From: Anaeramoeba ignava
Taxonomy: Eukaryota; Metamonada; Anaeramoebidae
DNA: 64,000 nucleotides
NCBI GenBank assembly: GCA_028826165.1
Contig: JAPDFW010000054.1
Span: forward strand, 74,501-138,500
Direction: 5' to 3'
This document shows positions 1 through 11,362 of this stretch, piece after piece. Position numbers and translations under genes: made by a program. The stretch's first letter is position 1; every line of letters begins with the position of its first letter. The notes beneath the pieces are model-generated. The model had not been told where the DNA came from. It saw only the letters and a list, made by a program, of their open reading frames with translations, and searched no databases.

Positions 1-1
1 A

Positions 2-1679
2 AGTTGGTTTTTTCTTGAACAGATTGATGAGAACTTTATTAATTATATCAATTCTTACCAACAAGCAATTTCAGATTCTGAATTTATTTCCAAAAGATTA
101 TCATTAAAGCTTTTCCGGCAACTTGGAGATCAATTTATAGTTTATAGTTATTATTCAATGCCGAAGTGGATTGCGATGTTGATGAAGAAGGATTTCCTGT
201 TTCTTTTTCCTTTCAATGTTAGGCTTTTGTATTTCAGATTAAAATTGGTTGGGATAGTTCGTTCAGTCTTGCAATTACAAATGAGTTTGGAGAAGCATGT
301 TGAGGATTACAAGAACATCAAGCTTCTCCGTTTAAACCGATTCAAAATACGAATTGATCGCAAAATGTTGATGAAAAGCTTTATCAAATTAATGAAAATG
401 CCCAAAATTCGAGGGGAATTGATGGTTGAAGTTGAGTATTTCGACGAAGTTGGAGTTGGATCAGGACCAACAAACGAATTTTTTGATATCATTTCCCACG
501 AATTGCAAAAGAAATATCTTGGTATTTGGATTGATCATGGAACAAATAAAAAGGATATTTATGATTCTTATGCAGAAACATCTTTTGGATTGTTTCCGTG
601 TCCTTTGCTACAAGAAGAACTTGCCATAACTTTCAAGAGTTTTGAATCAAAATCGATCGAAGATTTTACAGTTTCTAGATTGGAGTTATTTTATTATATT
701 GGGATATTTGTTGCACGTGCTATTATGGATGAAAGAATTTTAGATTTGTCTTTTTCATATCCTTTTTTCAAGTTAATAACTGGTGAATCTTTAACAATTA
801 ATGATTTATTTTTGATTGAACCAGAAATTGCTAAAGCAATGATAGAATTTTCATGGTTAGTGACAAAATATGAAACAATTAAAAAAGACAGGATTGAACA
901 AAAAATACGAGAAAAAGAAGAGAAATTAAAACGAAAAAAAGAAGAAGAGTCGAATGAAAACGATGAAGAAAAATCAATCAAAGTATCTCTTACTCGTGAG
1001 GAAGAGCTAGAAATTGAATCAGAACTTGAAGAAATGGAGGAGCTTAAGTATAAAAAGGTGAAAATTTCTGATCTAAGTTTAGATTTCACTCTTCCAGGTT
1101 ACCAAGAGATTGAGTTAATCCCGAATGGAAAAGAAACAGATGTTCAACTATCAAATTTATCCAAATATGTTCAACTTGTGTTGGAATATAAATTGGATGT
1201 TGGAATTCGAAAACAAGTTGGAGCATTTAAGAGAGGATTTAGTGAGGTTTTTCCTATTGAAAATATATCAATTTTTACATTTGAAGAATTTGATACACTT
1301 GATTAATGGATATCAAGAAAAATGGACAAAAGAATTATTATTAGAAAATATTAAATGTGAGCATGGATACACTGAAAAAGATAATCTTGTTCAGAATCTT
1401 GTGGAAATTTTATGTGATTTGGATCCAACAGAACAAAAACTTTTTTTGAAATTTGTAACAGGAAATTCTCGTCTTCCTGTTGGCGGAATTGCATGTCTTA
1501 ATCCAAGGCTTACTGTTGTTAAAAAGGATGTTGGCTGGTGTTTTCCTGATGATTATCTTCCTACTGTTATGACTTGTGCTAATTATTTAAAAATACCAGA
1601 TTATTCGACAAAAGATGTTTTGAAGAAAAGAATATTTAAAGCAATGAGAGATGGGCAATCAAGTTTTCATTTATCTTGA
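2..1679 (+). CDS. HECT-type E3 ubiquitin ligase, UFD4/TRIP12-like, C-terminal part (frame break near 1301)
   Basis: The frame is open from base 2 and enters from outside the window, so only about the last 560 residues are seen. Seen: the pre-HECT segment FPFLFPF-type (LFLFPFNVRLLYF), the HECT N-lobe start VEVEYFDEVGVGSGPTNEF, and the C-lobe with GNSRLPVGG, the catalytic-cysteine motif VMTCANYLK (Cys codon 1575-1577) and the canonical terminus SFHLS followed by TGA. This pattern is that of the UFD4/TRIP12/KAKTUS family, which takes ubiquitin from an E2 onto the cysteine and passes it to substrates. A charged insert (about 890-1060, E/K-rich) lies inside the N-lobe. The frame ends at 1306 (...EEFDTL D stop) and continues in the +1 frame from 1302 (INGYQEKW). 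Joining TL to INGY restores the family consensus at the C-lobe boundary. There is no GT near the break, so an intron is unlikely; a one-base sequence error or a real mutation is more likely. Confidence 0.88.
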
Positions 1680-4600
1680 ACCAAACTTTTGAAAAATTTA
1701 TTTAAAAATTTATTCCGAAATCTATTTAAAAATTTATTCAATAATTTATTCCAAAATTTATTTAAAAATTGATTTAAAAATTGATTTAAAAATTTATTTA
1801 ATAATTTATTTAATAATTTATTTAAAAATTTATTTAAAAATTTATTCCGAAATTGATTTAAAAATTTACTCCAAAATTTATTTAAAAATTGATTTAAAAA
1901 TTTATTTAAAAATTTATTTAATAATTTATTTAAAAATCTATTCAAAAATTTATTCCGAAATTGATTTACAAATTTATTTTAAAATCTATTTAAAAATTTA
2001 TTTAAAAATTTATTCCAAAATTGATTTAAAAATTTATTTAAAAATTTATTTAAAAATTTATTTAAAAATTGATTTAAAAATCTATTTAATAATTTATTTA
2101 AAATTTATTTAAAAATTTATTTAAATTTAAAAATTTATTTAAAAATTTATTTAATTTATTTAAAATTGATTTAAAAATTTATTTAAAAATTTATTTAAAA
2201 ATTTATTTAAAAATTTATTTAAAAATTTATTTAAAAATTTATTTAATAATTTATTTAAAAATTTATTTAATAATTTATTTAAAATTTATTTAAAAATTTA
2301 TTTAAAATTTATTTAAAAATTTAAAAATTTATTTAAAAATTTATTTAAAAATTTATTTAAAAATTTATTTAAAATTTATTTAAAAATTTATTTAATAATT
2401 TATTTAATAATTTATTTAAAAATTTATTTAAAAATTTATTTAAAAATTTATTTAAAATTTATTTAAAAATTTATTTAAAAATTTATTTATTTAAAATTTA
2501 TTTAAAAATTTATTTAAAAATTTATTTAAAATTTATTTAAAAATTTATTTTAAAATTTATTTAAAAATTTATTTAAAATTTATTTAAAAAATTTAAAAAT
2601 TTATTTAAAAATTTATTTAAAAATTTATTTAAAATTTATTTAAAAATTTATTTATTCAAAATTTATTTAAAAATTTATTTAAAAATTTATTTTAAAATTT
2701 ATTTAATAATTTATTTAAAAATTTATTTAAAAATTTATTTAAAAATTTATTTAAAAATTTATTTAAAAATTTATTTAAAAAATTTATTTAAAAATTTATT
2801 TTAAAAATTTATTTAAAAATTTATTTAAAAATTTATTTAAAAATTTATTCAAAAAATTTATTTAAAAATTTATTTAAAAATTTATTTAAAAATTTATTTA
2901 AAAATTTATTTAAAAATTTATTTTAAAATTTATTTAAAAATTTATTTAAAAATTTATTTAATAATTTATTTAAAAATTTATTTAATAATTTATTTAAAAA
3001 TTTATTTAAAAATTTATTTAAAAATTTATTTAAAAATTTATTTAAAAATTTATTTAAAAATTTATTTAAAAAATTTAAAATTTATTTAAAATTTATTTTA
3101 AAATTTATTTAAAATTTATTTAAAAATTTATTTAAAAATTTATTTAAAAATTTATTTAAAATTTATTCAAAAATTTATTTAAAATTTATTTAAAATTTAT
3201 TTAAAAATTTATTTAAAAATTTATTTAAAAATTTATTTTAAAAATTTATTTAAAAATTTATTCAAAAATTTATTTAAAAATTTATTTAAAAAATTTAATA
3301 ATTTATTTAAAAATTTATTTAAAAATTTATTTAAAAATTTATTTAAAAATTTATTTAAAAATTTATTTAAAAATTTATTCAAAAATTTATTTAAAAATTT
3401 ATTTCAAAATTGATTTAATAATTTATTTAAAAATTTATTTTTTTATTTAATAAATTTAATTTATTTCAAAATTTATTTAAATTGATTTAAAAATTTATTT
3501 AAAAATTTATTTAAAAAATTTAAAAATTTATTTAAAATTTATTTAAAATTTATTTAAAATTTATTTAAAAATTTATTTATTTAAAATTTATTTAAAAATT
3601 TATTTAAAATTTATTTAATAATTTATTTAATAATTTATTTAAAATTTATTTAATAATTTATTTAAAAATTTATTTTAAAATTTATTTAAAATTTATTTAA
3701 AAATTTATTTAAAAATTTTAAAATTTATTTAATAATTTATTTAAAAATTTATTTAAAAATTTATTTAAAAATTTATTTAAAAATTTATTTAAAAATTTAT
3801 TTAAAATTTATTTAAAAATTTATTTAAAAATTTATTTAAAAATTTATTTAAAAATTTATTTAAAAATTTATTTAAAAATTTATTTAAAAATTTATTTTAA
3901 AAATTTATTTAAAATTTATTTAAAATTTATTTAAAAATTTATTTAAAAATTTATTTAAAATTTATTTAAAAATTTATTTAATAATTTATTTAAAAATTTA
4001 TTTAAAAATTTATTTAAAATTTATTAAAAAATTTATTTAAAAAATTGATTTATTTAAAAATTGATTTAAAATTTATTTAATTTATTTAAAAATTTATTTA
4101 AAAATTTATTTAAAAATTTATTTAAAAATTTATTTAAAAATTTATTTAAAAATTTATTTTAAAATTTATTTTAAAATTTATTTAAAAAAATTTGATTTAT
4201 TTAAAAATTTATTTAAAAATTTATTTAAAAATTTAATTTATTTAAAATTTATTTAAAAATTTATTTAAAAATTTATTTAAAAATTTATTTAAAAATTTAT
4301 TTAAAAATTTATTTAAAAATTTATTTAAAAATTTATTTAAAATTTATTTAAAAATTTATTTATTTAAAATTTATTTAAAAAATTTATTTAAAAATTGATT
4401 TAAAAATTTATTCCGAAATTGATTTAATAATTGATTTAAAAATTTATTTAATAATTTATTTAAAAATTTATTTAAAAATTTATTTAAAAATTTATTTAAA
4501 AATTAATTTAAAAATTTATTCAAAAATTTATTTAAAAATTGATTTAATAATTTATTTAAAAATTGATTTAAAAATTTATTTAAAAATTGATTTAAAAATT

Positions 4601-4715
4601 TATTTAATAATTTATTTAAAAATTTATTTAAAAATTTATTTAAAAATTTATTTAAAAATTTATTTAAAAATTGATTTAAAAATTGATTTAAAAATTTATT
4701 CCGAAATTGATTTGC
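1680..4715. repeat. 12-bp satellite array between convergent genes
   Basis: About 3 kb of near-perfect tandem aaaaatttattt (12 bp), between the HECT gene (+) and the Beclin gene (-). Slips of one base (11- and 13-bp units) and a few 8-bp pieces occur in the middle. The first 350 bp and last 350 bp are more diverged: variants with ttgattt, and the only G/C-bearing variant (ttccgaaatt), occur near 1711, 1846, 1951, 4411 and 4700 and not in the centre. The unit is four codons long, so the ends read as repeated NKFL/NQFL on the minus strand (1667-1945 and 4503-4790). I consider those frames artefacts of the unit length. Confidence 0.9.
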
Positions 4716-4859
4716 TTTTAATTTTATTCTTATTCTTCTTTCTTTTCTTTTTTTTTTTATAATTATTCCATTTGAAAATTTGGATATCAAAAAAAAAAAA
4801 GAAATTTTTGAAATAAAAATGGATTGAAAAAAAAATTTTAATTTTAATTTTAATTTAAT

Positions 4860-7800
4860 TTAATTTATATTGAACAATTTAGTTGTATTTTGAAGGAAAT
4901 TTGCTTCTTGAGAAATTGTCCAACATTTCATTTCTTTTAAATCAACAAGCATATGTTTTAAAGCAAGAGTCCAATTCGCTTCATTTGATTGAAGTTTAAT
5001 TGATAAATCACCAACTTTATCACCAGAAATTGGGAAATGAAATGAGAAATCTTTATCATGTTTCTTTGCAAATTCTCCAAGTTCTTGAATACATTCTAAA
5101 AACCAAACTAATGCTTGATCAAATCTTTTTCTTCCTGATTTTTTAAACATTCCATCTCCTGTATGATAAAGTTCATATATTTCATTTGAATGCATTTCTT
5201 CTTTTTTTGATTTTAATTCAATTCTTGAGAAATTTCCGTGTGGAATAATATGATATCTAAAAAATAGAAAAGATATTCCAATTTATTCAATTTATTCAAA
5301 ATATTCAAAATATTCAAAATATTCAATTTATTCAAAATATTTAAAATATTCAATTTATTCAATTTATCCAATTTATTCAAAATATTCAATTTATTTAATT
5401 TATTTAATTTATTCAAAATATTTAATTTATTCAAAATATTCAAAATATTTAAAATATTTAATTTATTCAAATTATTCAATTTATTTAATTTATTCAATTT
5501 ATCCAAAATATTCAATTTATTCAATTTATTCAATTTATTCAAAATATTTAAAATATTCAATTTATCCAAATTATTCAAAATATTTAAAATATTCAATTTA
5601 TTCAAAATATTTAATTTATTCAATTTATCCAATTTATTCAAAATATTCAATTTATTCAAAATATTTAAAATATTCAAAATATCCAAAATATTCAAAATAT
5701 TTAATTTATTCAAAATATTCAATTTATTTAATTTATTCAAAATATTTAATTTATTCAATTTATTCAATTTATTTAAAATATTCAAAAATATTCAATTTAT
5801 TTTAATTTATTCAAAATATTTAATTTATTCAAAATATTCAAAAATATATCCAATTTATTCAATTTATTCAAAATATTTAAAAATATTCAATTTATTCAAA
5901 ATATTTAAAATATTCAAAATATCCAAAATATTCAAAAATATTTAATTTATTTAAATTATTCAATTTATTCAATTTATTCAAAATATCCAAAATATTCAAA
6001 AATATTTAAAATATTTAAAATATTCAATTTATCCAAAATATTTAATTTATTCAATTTATTCAAATTATTCAAATTATCCAAAATATTTAATTTATTCAAA
6101 ATATTTTAAAATATTCAATTTATTCAATTTATTCAATTTATTCAAAATATTCAAAATATCCAAAAATATTCAAAATATTCAATTTATTCAAAATATTTAA
6201 AATATTTAATTTATTTAATTTATTTAATTTAAAAAATATTCAATTTATTCAATTTATTTAAAATATTCAATTTATTCAATTTATTCAATTTATTTCAAAT
6301 ATTCAAAATATTCAATTTATTCAATTTATTCAAAATATTTAATTTATTCAATTTATTTAAAATATTTAATTTATTCAAGATATCCAATTTATTCAAAATA
6401 TTCAAAATATTCAATTTATTTAAAATATTCAAAATATTCAATTTATTCAAATTATTCAAATTATTTAATTTATTCAATTTATTCAAATTATTCATAATAT
6501 TCAATTTATTCAATTTATTCAAAATATTCAATTTATTAATTTAAAATATTCAATTTATCCAAAATATTTAAGAAAATTGATAAAAATACTTTTTAAAACC
6601 ATAATTTAACCTTTTCCCTAAAGATTTCACAAGAAGAGCTGCTTGACCAAGACCAGCATTAATTTCATCCCAAGAAACAGGAACACTAGGCAAACGGCCC
6701 AATCTAAAACCAGAAATAGTACCAAAATGACCATCATGAGAAATCTTAAACAAATCATTCAAAACAGAAGTTCGAGATAATTTCTTTAATTCTTGATCTG
6801 ATACAAATAATTTACGCTCCATTTCAAATTTCCTTTGTTGATGTGTTTGTAAAATTAACTGAAAATTATTTAAATCTTGGAAATATTCTTGTTCATATTT
6901 TTCAAGCTCCTTTTCTTCATTCAATAACTCTTGCATTTGTTCTTCAAGTAATTCTCTTTCTTGATTAATTTCCCCATTTTCTTTCTTCATTGATTCAATA
7001 GATTTTTCATATTTAATTTTGTATTCATCAAAATTATTCAATTTTTCTTGTTTTGTGATTGTTTTATTCAAAAAGAATTTATCTTTCTCAATTTCCGATA
7101 AAAATTTGGAATATTTTGTGTTTTTTTCCATTTGTTCCTTCTTCATTTTCTCAACTTCTTGAATCATTGATTCAGTAATCTCTGTATTTAAAGGGTTTTC
7201 CATTTGAATGTTTTGAACAACTAAATTGAATATTTCATTGTTTGATAAAATTGAAAGAAATTCTTCTGCTGCTTCTTCATTAACATTTTCTATAGAATCT
7301 TTTTCAGTTTCTATTTGGATATTTTCACTTTCTTTTTCGATTGTTAAATTTTGTTGTTGATCATTTTTTGATTCATCAGTTTCAATTAATTTATTATTAT
7401 CTAAATTATTTTCATTTTGAGTTTTGGTTTTGATTTAAATTTTCATTTTGATTTTGATTTTCATTTTGATTTTGATTTTCATTTTCATTTTGATTTTGAT
7501 TTTCATTTTGATTTTCATTTTGAATTTCAATTTGAATTTCAATTTGATTTTGATTTTGATTTTGATTTTCATTTTGAATTTCATTTTGATTTTCATTTTG
7601 AATTTGATTTTGGTTTTGATTTAAATTTTCATTTTGAATTTCATTTTGATTTTCATTTTGATTTTGGTTTTGGTTTTGGTTTAAATTTTCATTTTCATTT
7701 TCATTTTGATTTTCATTTTGGTTTTCATTTTGATTTTGTTGTTGATCATTTTTTGATTCATCAGTTTCAATTAATTTATTATTATCTAAATTATTTTCCT

Positions 7801-8056
7801 TTTGGTTTTGATTTTGATTTAAATTTTCATTTTGATTTTGATTTTGATTTTGGTTTAGATTTTCATTTTCATTTTGATTTAAATTTTCATTTTGGTTTTC
7901 ATTTTGATTTTGGTTTTGGTTTTGGTTTTGATTTAAATTTTCATTTTCATTTTGGTTTTGGTTTTGATTTTGATTTTCATTTTGATTTTGATTTTCATTT
8001 TGATTTTGATTTTCATTTTGATTTAAATTTTCATTTTTGTTATTTATTGTTGTCAT
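4860..8056 (-). CDS. Beclin-1 / Atg6 autophagy protein, two exons
   Basis: Exon 1 is 8056-6590 and exon 2 is 5256-4860 (minus strand). Beclin/Atg6 is the regulatory subunit of the class III PI3-kinase (Vps34) complexes that start autophagosome formation and endosomal sorting. Seen: an N-terminal N/Q/E-rich tract, a coiled coil (7160-6840), then the evolutionarily conserved domain beginning GTISGFRLGRLPSVPVSW. The exon-1 frame is interrupted after NYGFK. Splicing donor GTATTT (6589) to acceptor TTTTTTAG (ending 5257) gives KKYHIIPHGNFSRIE, matching Beclin RYRLVPYGNHSYLE, and joins the rest of the domain (ALVWFLECIQEL, WTLALKHMLVDLKEM). The start is the Met at 8056. A one-base insertion near 7420 breaks the frame inside the N/Q repeat; the downstream frame stays open from 7434 into the coiled coil. 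A segment reading NNLDNNKLIETDESKNDQQQ occurs twice (about 7350-7410 and 7737-7796). Confidence 0.9.
5260..6575 (-). repeat. 9-bp two-variant minisatellite filling the Beclin intron
   Basis: The Beclin intron (6589-5257, 1333 nt) is almost entirely a 9-bp repeat with two interchangeable unit types: plus-strand ttcaattta and ttcaaaata (minus frame NKL and NIL). Rare variants are tccaattta and tttaattta. It starts within about 40 nt of the donor and ends within about 30 nt of the acceptor. I saw no GT or AG dinucleotide in the sense direction inside the array, so no internal splice signals compete. Confidence 0.9.
7415..8045 (-). repeat. Coding hexanucleotide repeat (N-Q/N-E/N-L tract of Beclin)
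   Basis: Tandem 6-bp units attttg/attttc/atttaa read on the minus strand as NQ, NE and NL dipeptides. They form a low-complexity N-terminal extension of the Beclin protein. The copy-number-variable tract holds an internal duplication of the NNLDNNKLIETDE segment and one 7-bp unit near 7420 that shifts the frame. Confidence 0.85.
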
Positions 8057-8085
8057 TTTATTATAAAAAGGAAGAATAAAATGTG

Positions 8086-8112
8086 AAAAAAAAAAATGAA
8101 AAAAATGATTTT
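8086..8112 (-). promoter_or_regulatory. T-tract/CAT upstream element of Beclin gene
   Basis: In the sense direction this reads as T-runs interrupted by CAT (ATCATTTTTTCATTTTTTT), 30-55 bases upstream of the Beclin start. The same element precedes most genes in the window. A core-promoter role is inference. Confidence 0.4.
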
Positions 8113-8161
8113 TTTTTTGTTATTTTTTTTTATTTAAAAATTAAAAATTAAAAATTAAAAA

Positions 8162-8783
8162 TTATTTATCCAAATCTTGTTGAACATTAATTTGTTCGAT
8201 TAATGGTCGAATTTTCCTAAAAGAATTTGCAATATTTTCATAAAATGAAATTTGCGAATCAACATATTCCAACATCATTGATTTAAAATCATTATATCGA
8301 TTTACTCTAAAAAAGTTCTAAAATAATATTTTTTTTTAAATTGAATTTTTTAAATTGAATTTTTTGGATTTTTTAATTTTAAAATTTACAGCTTCAGCAA
8401 GTCCAATATTTGTCATTGTATCACTTGCTTTTTTTGCAAATTTTGCTTTTTGAGTAAAATTTTGGAATTTTTGATTATCCTATTTAAAAAATAAATAGAA
8501 ACAAAAATATTTTCCTAATTCAATTTTTTAATTTAAAATAATAATAACTTTTCCAGAATAACCATCTCCTTTTTGCATTTTAATCAATGAATTTTCTATT
8601 TGATGATAATCAAGTTGTGCTTTTTCTCTTGTTTTAAAAGGTAAGTTTAAATTATCTACCATTTGTTCATATTCATGAAAAGGAATAGAAATTCTATTTA
8701 ATTCAAAACGTCCCTAAAAATGTAATAAATAAATAAATAAATAAATCAATTAATCAATAAATCAATCAATCAATAAATCAATA

Positions 8784-8838
<55 letters not shown>

Positions 8839-11362
8839 AAATCAATAAATCAATCAATAAATAAATAAATAAATCAATCAATCAATCAATAAATAAATCA
8901 ATCAATCAATCAATAAATCAATAAATCAATCAATTAATCAATCAATCAATCAATCAATTAATCAATAAATAAATCAATAAATAAATAAATCAATCAATAA
9001 ATCAATAAATCAATCAAAAATAAATAAATAAATCAATCAATAAATCAATAAATCAATAAATAAATAAATCAATCAATAAATCAATAAATCAATAAATAAA
9101 TAAATCAATTAATAAATCAATCAATCAATCAATAAATAAATTAAATAAATAAATCAATAAATCAATCAATCAATAAATCAATTAATCAATAAATCAATAA
9201 ATCAATAAATAAATAAATCAATTAATCAATCAATCAATCAATAAATCAATAAATAAATTAGTAAATCTTTTTCTTCTTTCATTTTAATACTTGATTAACA
9301 TAAGTTTTAGCAATAGTTTGCCAAGTACTTCCAAGAGCTTCAAAAACTGCTTGCATTTGTTTTGAACATTCTTGTGCATTTTCTGGAATTTTACTTCTCC
9401 AATCAAAACTAGTTCTACTTAAATCTTGCCATAAAATTGATAATCTCATAAAAGCTTGATAAATATCTATTTAATTTTGATTTTGATTTTAATTTTAATT
9501 TTGAATTTTAATTTCAATTTTAATTTTAATTTTAATTTTAATTTTGATTTTGATTTTGATTTTGATTTTGATTTTGATTTTGATTTTGATTTTGATTTTG
9601 ATTTTGATTTTGATTTTGATTTTGATTTTGATTTTGATTTTGATTTTGATTTATATTTAAATTTTGATTTTGATTTATATTTATATTTAAATTTTGACAA
9701 CGAACTGTTTATCCAAAAATTTTGATTTTGATTTTTGATTTTAATTTTGATTTTCATTTTCATTTTTATTTTGATTTTTATTTTGATTTTATTTTTAATT
9801 TTAAATTTTTGTTAATTTTTTGATTTCTTTTTGATAATTTTTAATTTTAAAGATGTTTTGAACTCCTGTTATAACCAGATTTAAATTTTTTATTTTATCT
9901 CGAAATTCAACTGCATTATAACGAAATTTATCTAAAGATTGATTCATATCAATATCAGGAATATTTTCACAACGAACTGTTCTCCAAAAATGACGAAAAG
10001 ATTTTTCAATTTCTTTTTTATCTTTTGATAATTGCTGTTAATTTAATATTTTGAAATATTTTAGTAATTAAATCAATTAATTTTCTTTCTTTTTTTTTGA
10101 TAATTTTTTTTAATCTTTTTTACTTTTGAATCTTTTGAATGTAAAAAAGTCATTAAATGATTTGCTTTTCTTAAAATTGGATGTGATGTAATTCGATGAA
10201 AAAAATGTTGAATAAAAAACATTCTTAATCTTTCTTTTGAATCAAATCCAATTTTTGAAACTATTAAAAAATAAATTTTTTGAAATAAATTTGGATCATC
10301 TTTTTTTTTTAAATTTTACGTTGTAAATCAAGATCTAATAAAGGAGGAAGAAAAAGATTTGGATATAATTTTAAAAAGTATGTATAAACCCATTGAATAT
10401 CATCCCATTTAAATTCAGATTGTTTTCCATTAAACTGAATAATTTTTTTTTGAAATGATAGAAAAATATTCAATTCAATTTAATTCAATTCAATTCAATA
10501 TAATATTTAATATTTAATTCAATTCAATTCAATATTTAATTCAATTTAATTCAATTCAATTCAATATTTAATTCAATTTAATTCAATTCAATATTTAATT
10601 CAATATTCAATTTAATTCAATATTTAATTCAATATTTAATTTAATTCAATTCAATTCAATATTCAATTCAATTCAATTTAATTCAATTCAATATTTAATA
10701 TTAATACATCAATAATATAATGTAGAGTCTTTGAAAATCTTCCTTTTTCAACAGTTCCAATACATTTAATTTCAGATTCCCAAGAAGAATCAAAACCACT
10801 CCAAAGAAAACTTGGAAAGGAAATTTCATAAATTTCTTTTGATTTTGATTCTTTTGATTTTGATTCTTTTGATTTTGATTCTTTTGATTTTGATTCTTTT
10901 TGTTTTTTTGATTTCTTTTCTTTTTCATTTTGTTGTTCAACAATATTATTGTTATTGTTATTGTTATTGTTATTGTTATTGTTATTGTTATTGTTATTGT
11001 TATTGTTTTCTTGATTATCACTATCAATAATATTTAATTGAATATCATCATTTTCTTGTTCAGTTTTTTCAATTTCTTTAACATAACTAAATAGAAAAAT
11101 TAAATTGAAAAATTAAATTGAAAAATTAAATAGAAAGCAAAAAATTTTAAATGGAAAATATTTTTTTGGATTTATTTTTTAATTTATAAACTTACTTTCC
11201 TGGAAAAAGTCCATATTTATCTGTATCATTTTCTAAATAACCAGACCACCAACCTGAATTTTCATCTTTATTTGTAATAATAATTTTATCTCCTTGTTTA
11301 AAAGGTAATTCTCCTTCTTCTTTTCCTTCAAATTCAAATTCAGCAATTGCAATTTGATTCAT
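8162..11362 (-). CDS. SH3-PX-BAR sorting nexin, SNX9/18/33-like
   Basis: Minus-strand exons: 11362-11196, 11086-10708, 10434-10320, 10299-10124, 10034-~9860, 9466-9291, 8713-8549, 8479-8390, 8317-8162. SNX9-type proteins bind phosphoinositides, curve membrane and link endocytosis to actin and dynamin. Seen: an N-terminal SH3 domain (AEFEFEGKEEGELPFKQGD, then SGWWSGYLEN) whose end is restored by splicing as GLFPGNYVKEIE. Next come an Asn-repeat and KESKS linker, a PX-like stretch (SFLWSGFDSSWESEI; YPNLFLPPLLD; HRITSHPILRKANHLMTFL), then a helical BAR-type C-terminus ending with VNRYNDFKSMMLEYVDSQI and a stop at 8162. The phases agree at every junction except exon 5 to 6, where the donor is unresolved. 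The junction at 10319-10300 needs a 20-nt intron. The start Met at 11362 begins the SH3 directly. The gene shares a 103-bp divergent intergenic region with xanthine dehydrogenase. Confidence 0.82.
8717..9265. repeat. Tetranucleotide repeat in sorting-nexin intron
   Basis: About 545 bp of aatc/aata 4-bp units fill the intron between the exons ending at 9291 and starting at 8713. The unit differs from those in the gene's other introns. Confidence 0.9.
9470..9850. repeat. Hexanucleotide repeat plus decayed copy of exon 5 in sorting-nexin intron
   Basis: A run of attttg units (9540-9650) flanked by attttaa and attttat variants lies in the intron between 9466 and about 9860. Within it, 9697-9720 (gacaacgaactgtttatcca) nearly matches 9973-9995 in exon 5 (cacaacgaactgttctcca). 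At 9823-9850 another segment resembles the exon-5 acceptor region at about 10005-10045. This looks like a tandem copy of exon 5 overgrown by repeats. Confidence 0.65.
10470..10700. repeat. Pentanucleotide-based repeat in sorting-nexin intron
   Basis: The intron between 10707 and 10435 is made of attca/attta 5-bp units with interspersed atattta. It is a third repeat type within one gene. Confidence 0.85.

Noticed and set aside
4503-4790. Possible small gene (MISKFSNG then NQFLNKFL) at the satellite edge
   Set aside because: The repeat part is the 12-bp satellite in its coding register; the 25 unique residues resemble no protein and lie in the Beclin 3' flank.
8717-9265. CRISPR-like or regularly spaced repeat
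   Set aside because: Direct 4-bp tandem units with no spacers; an intronic microsatellite.
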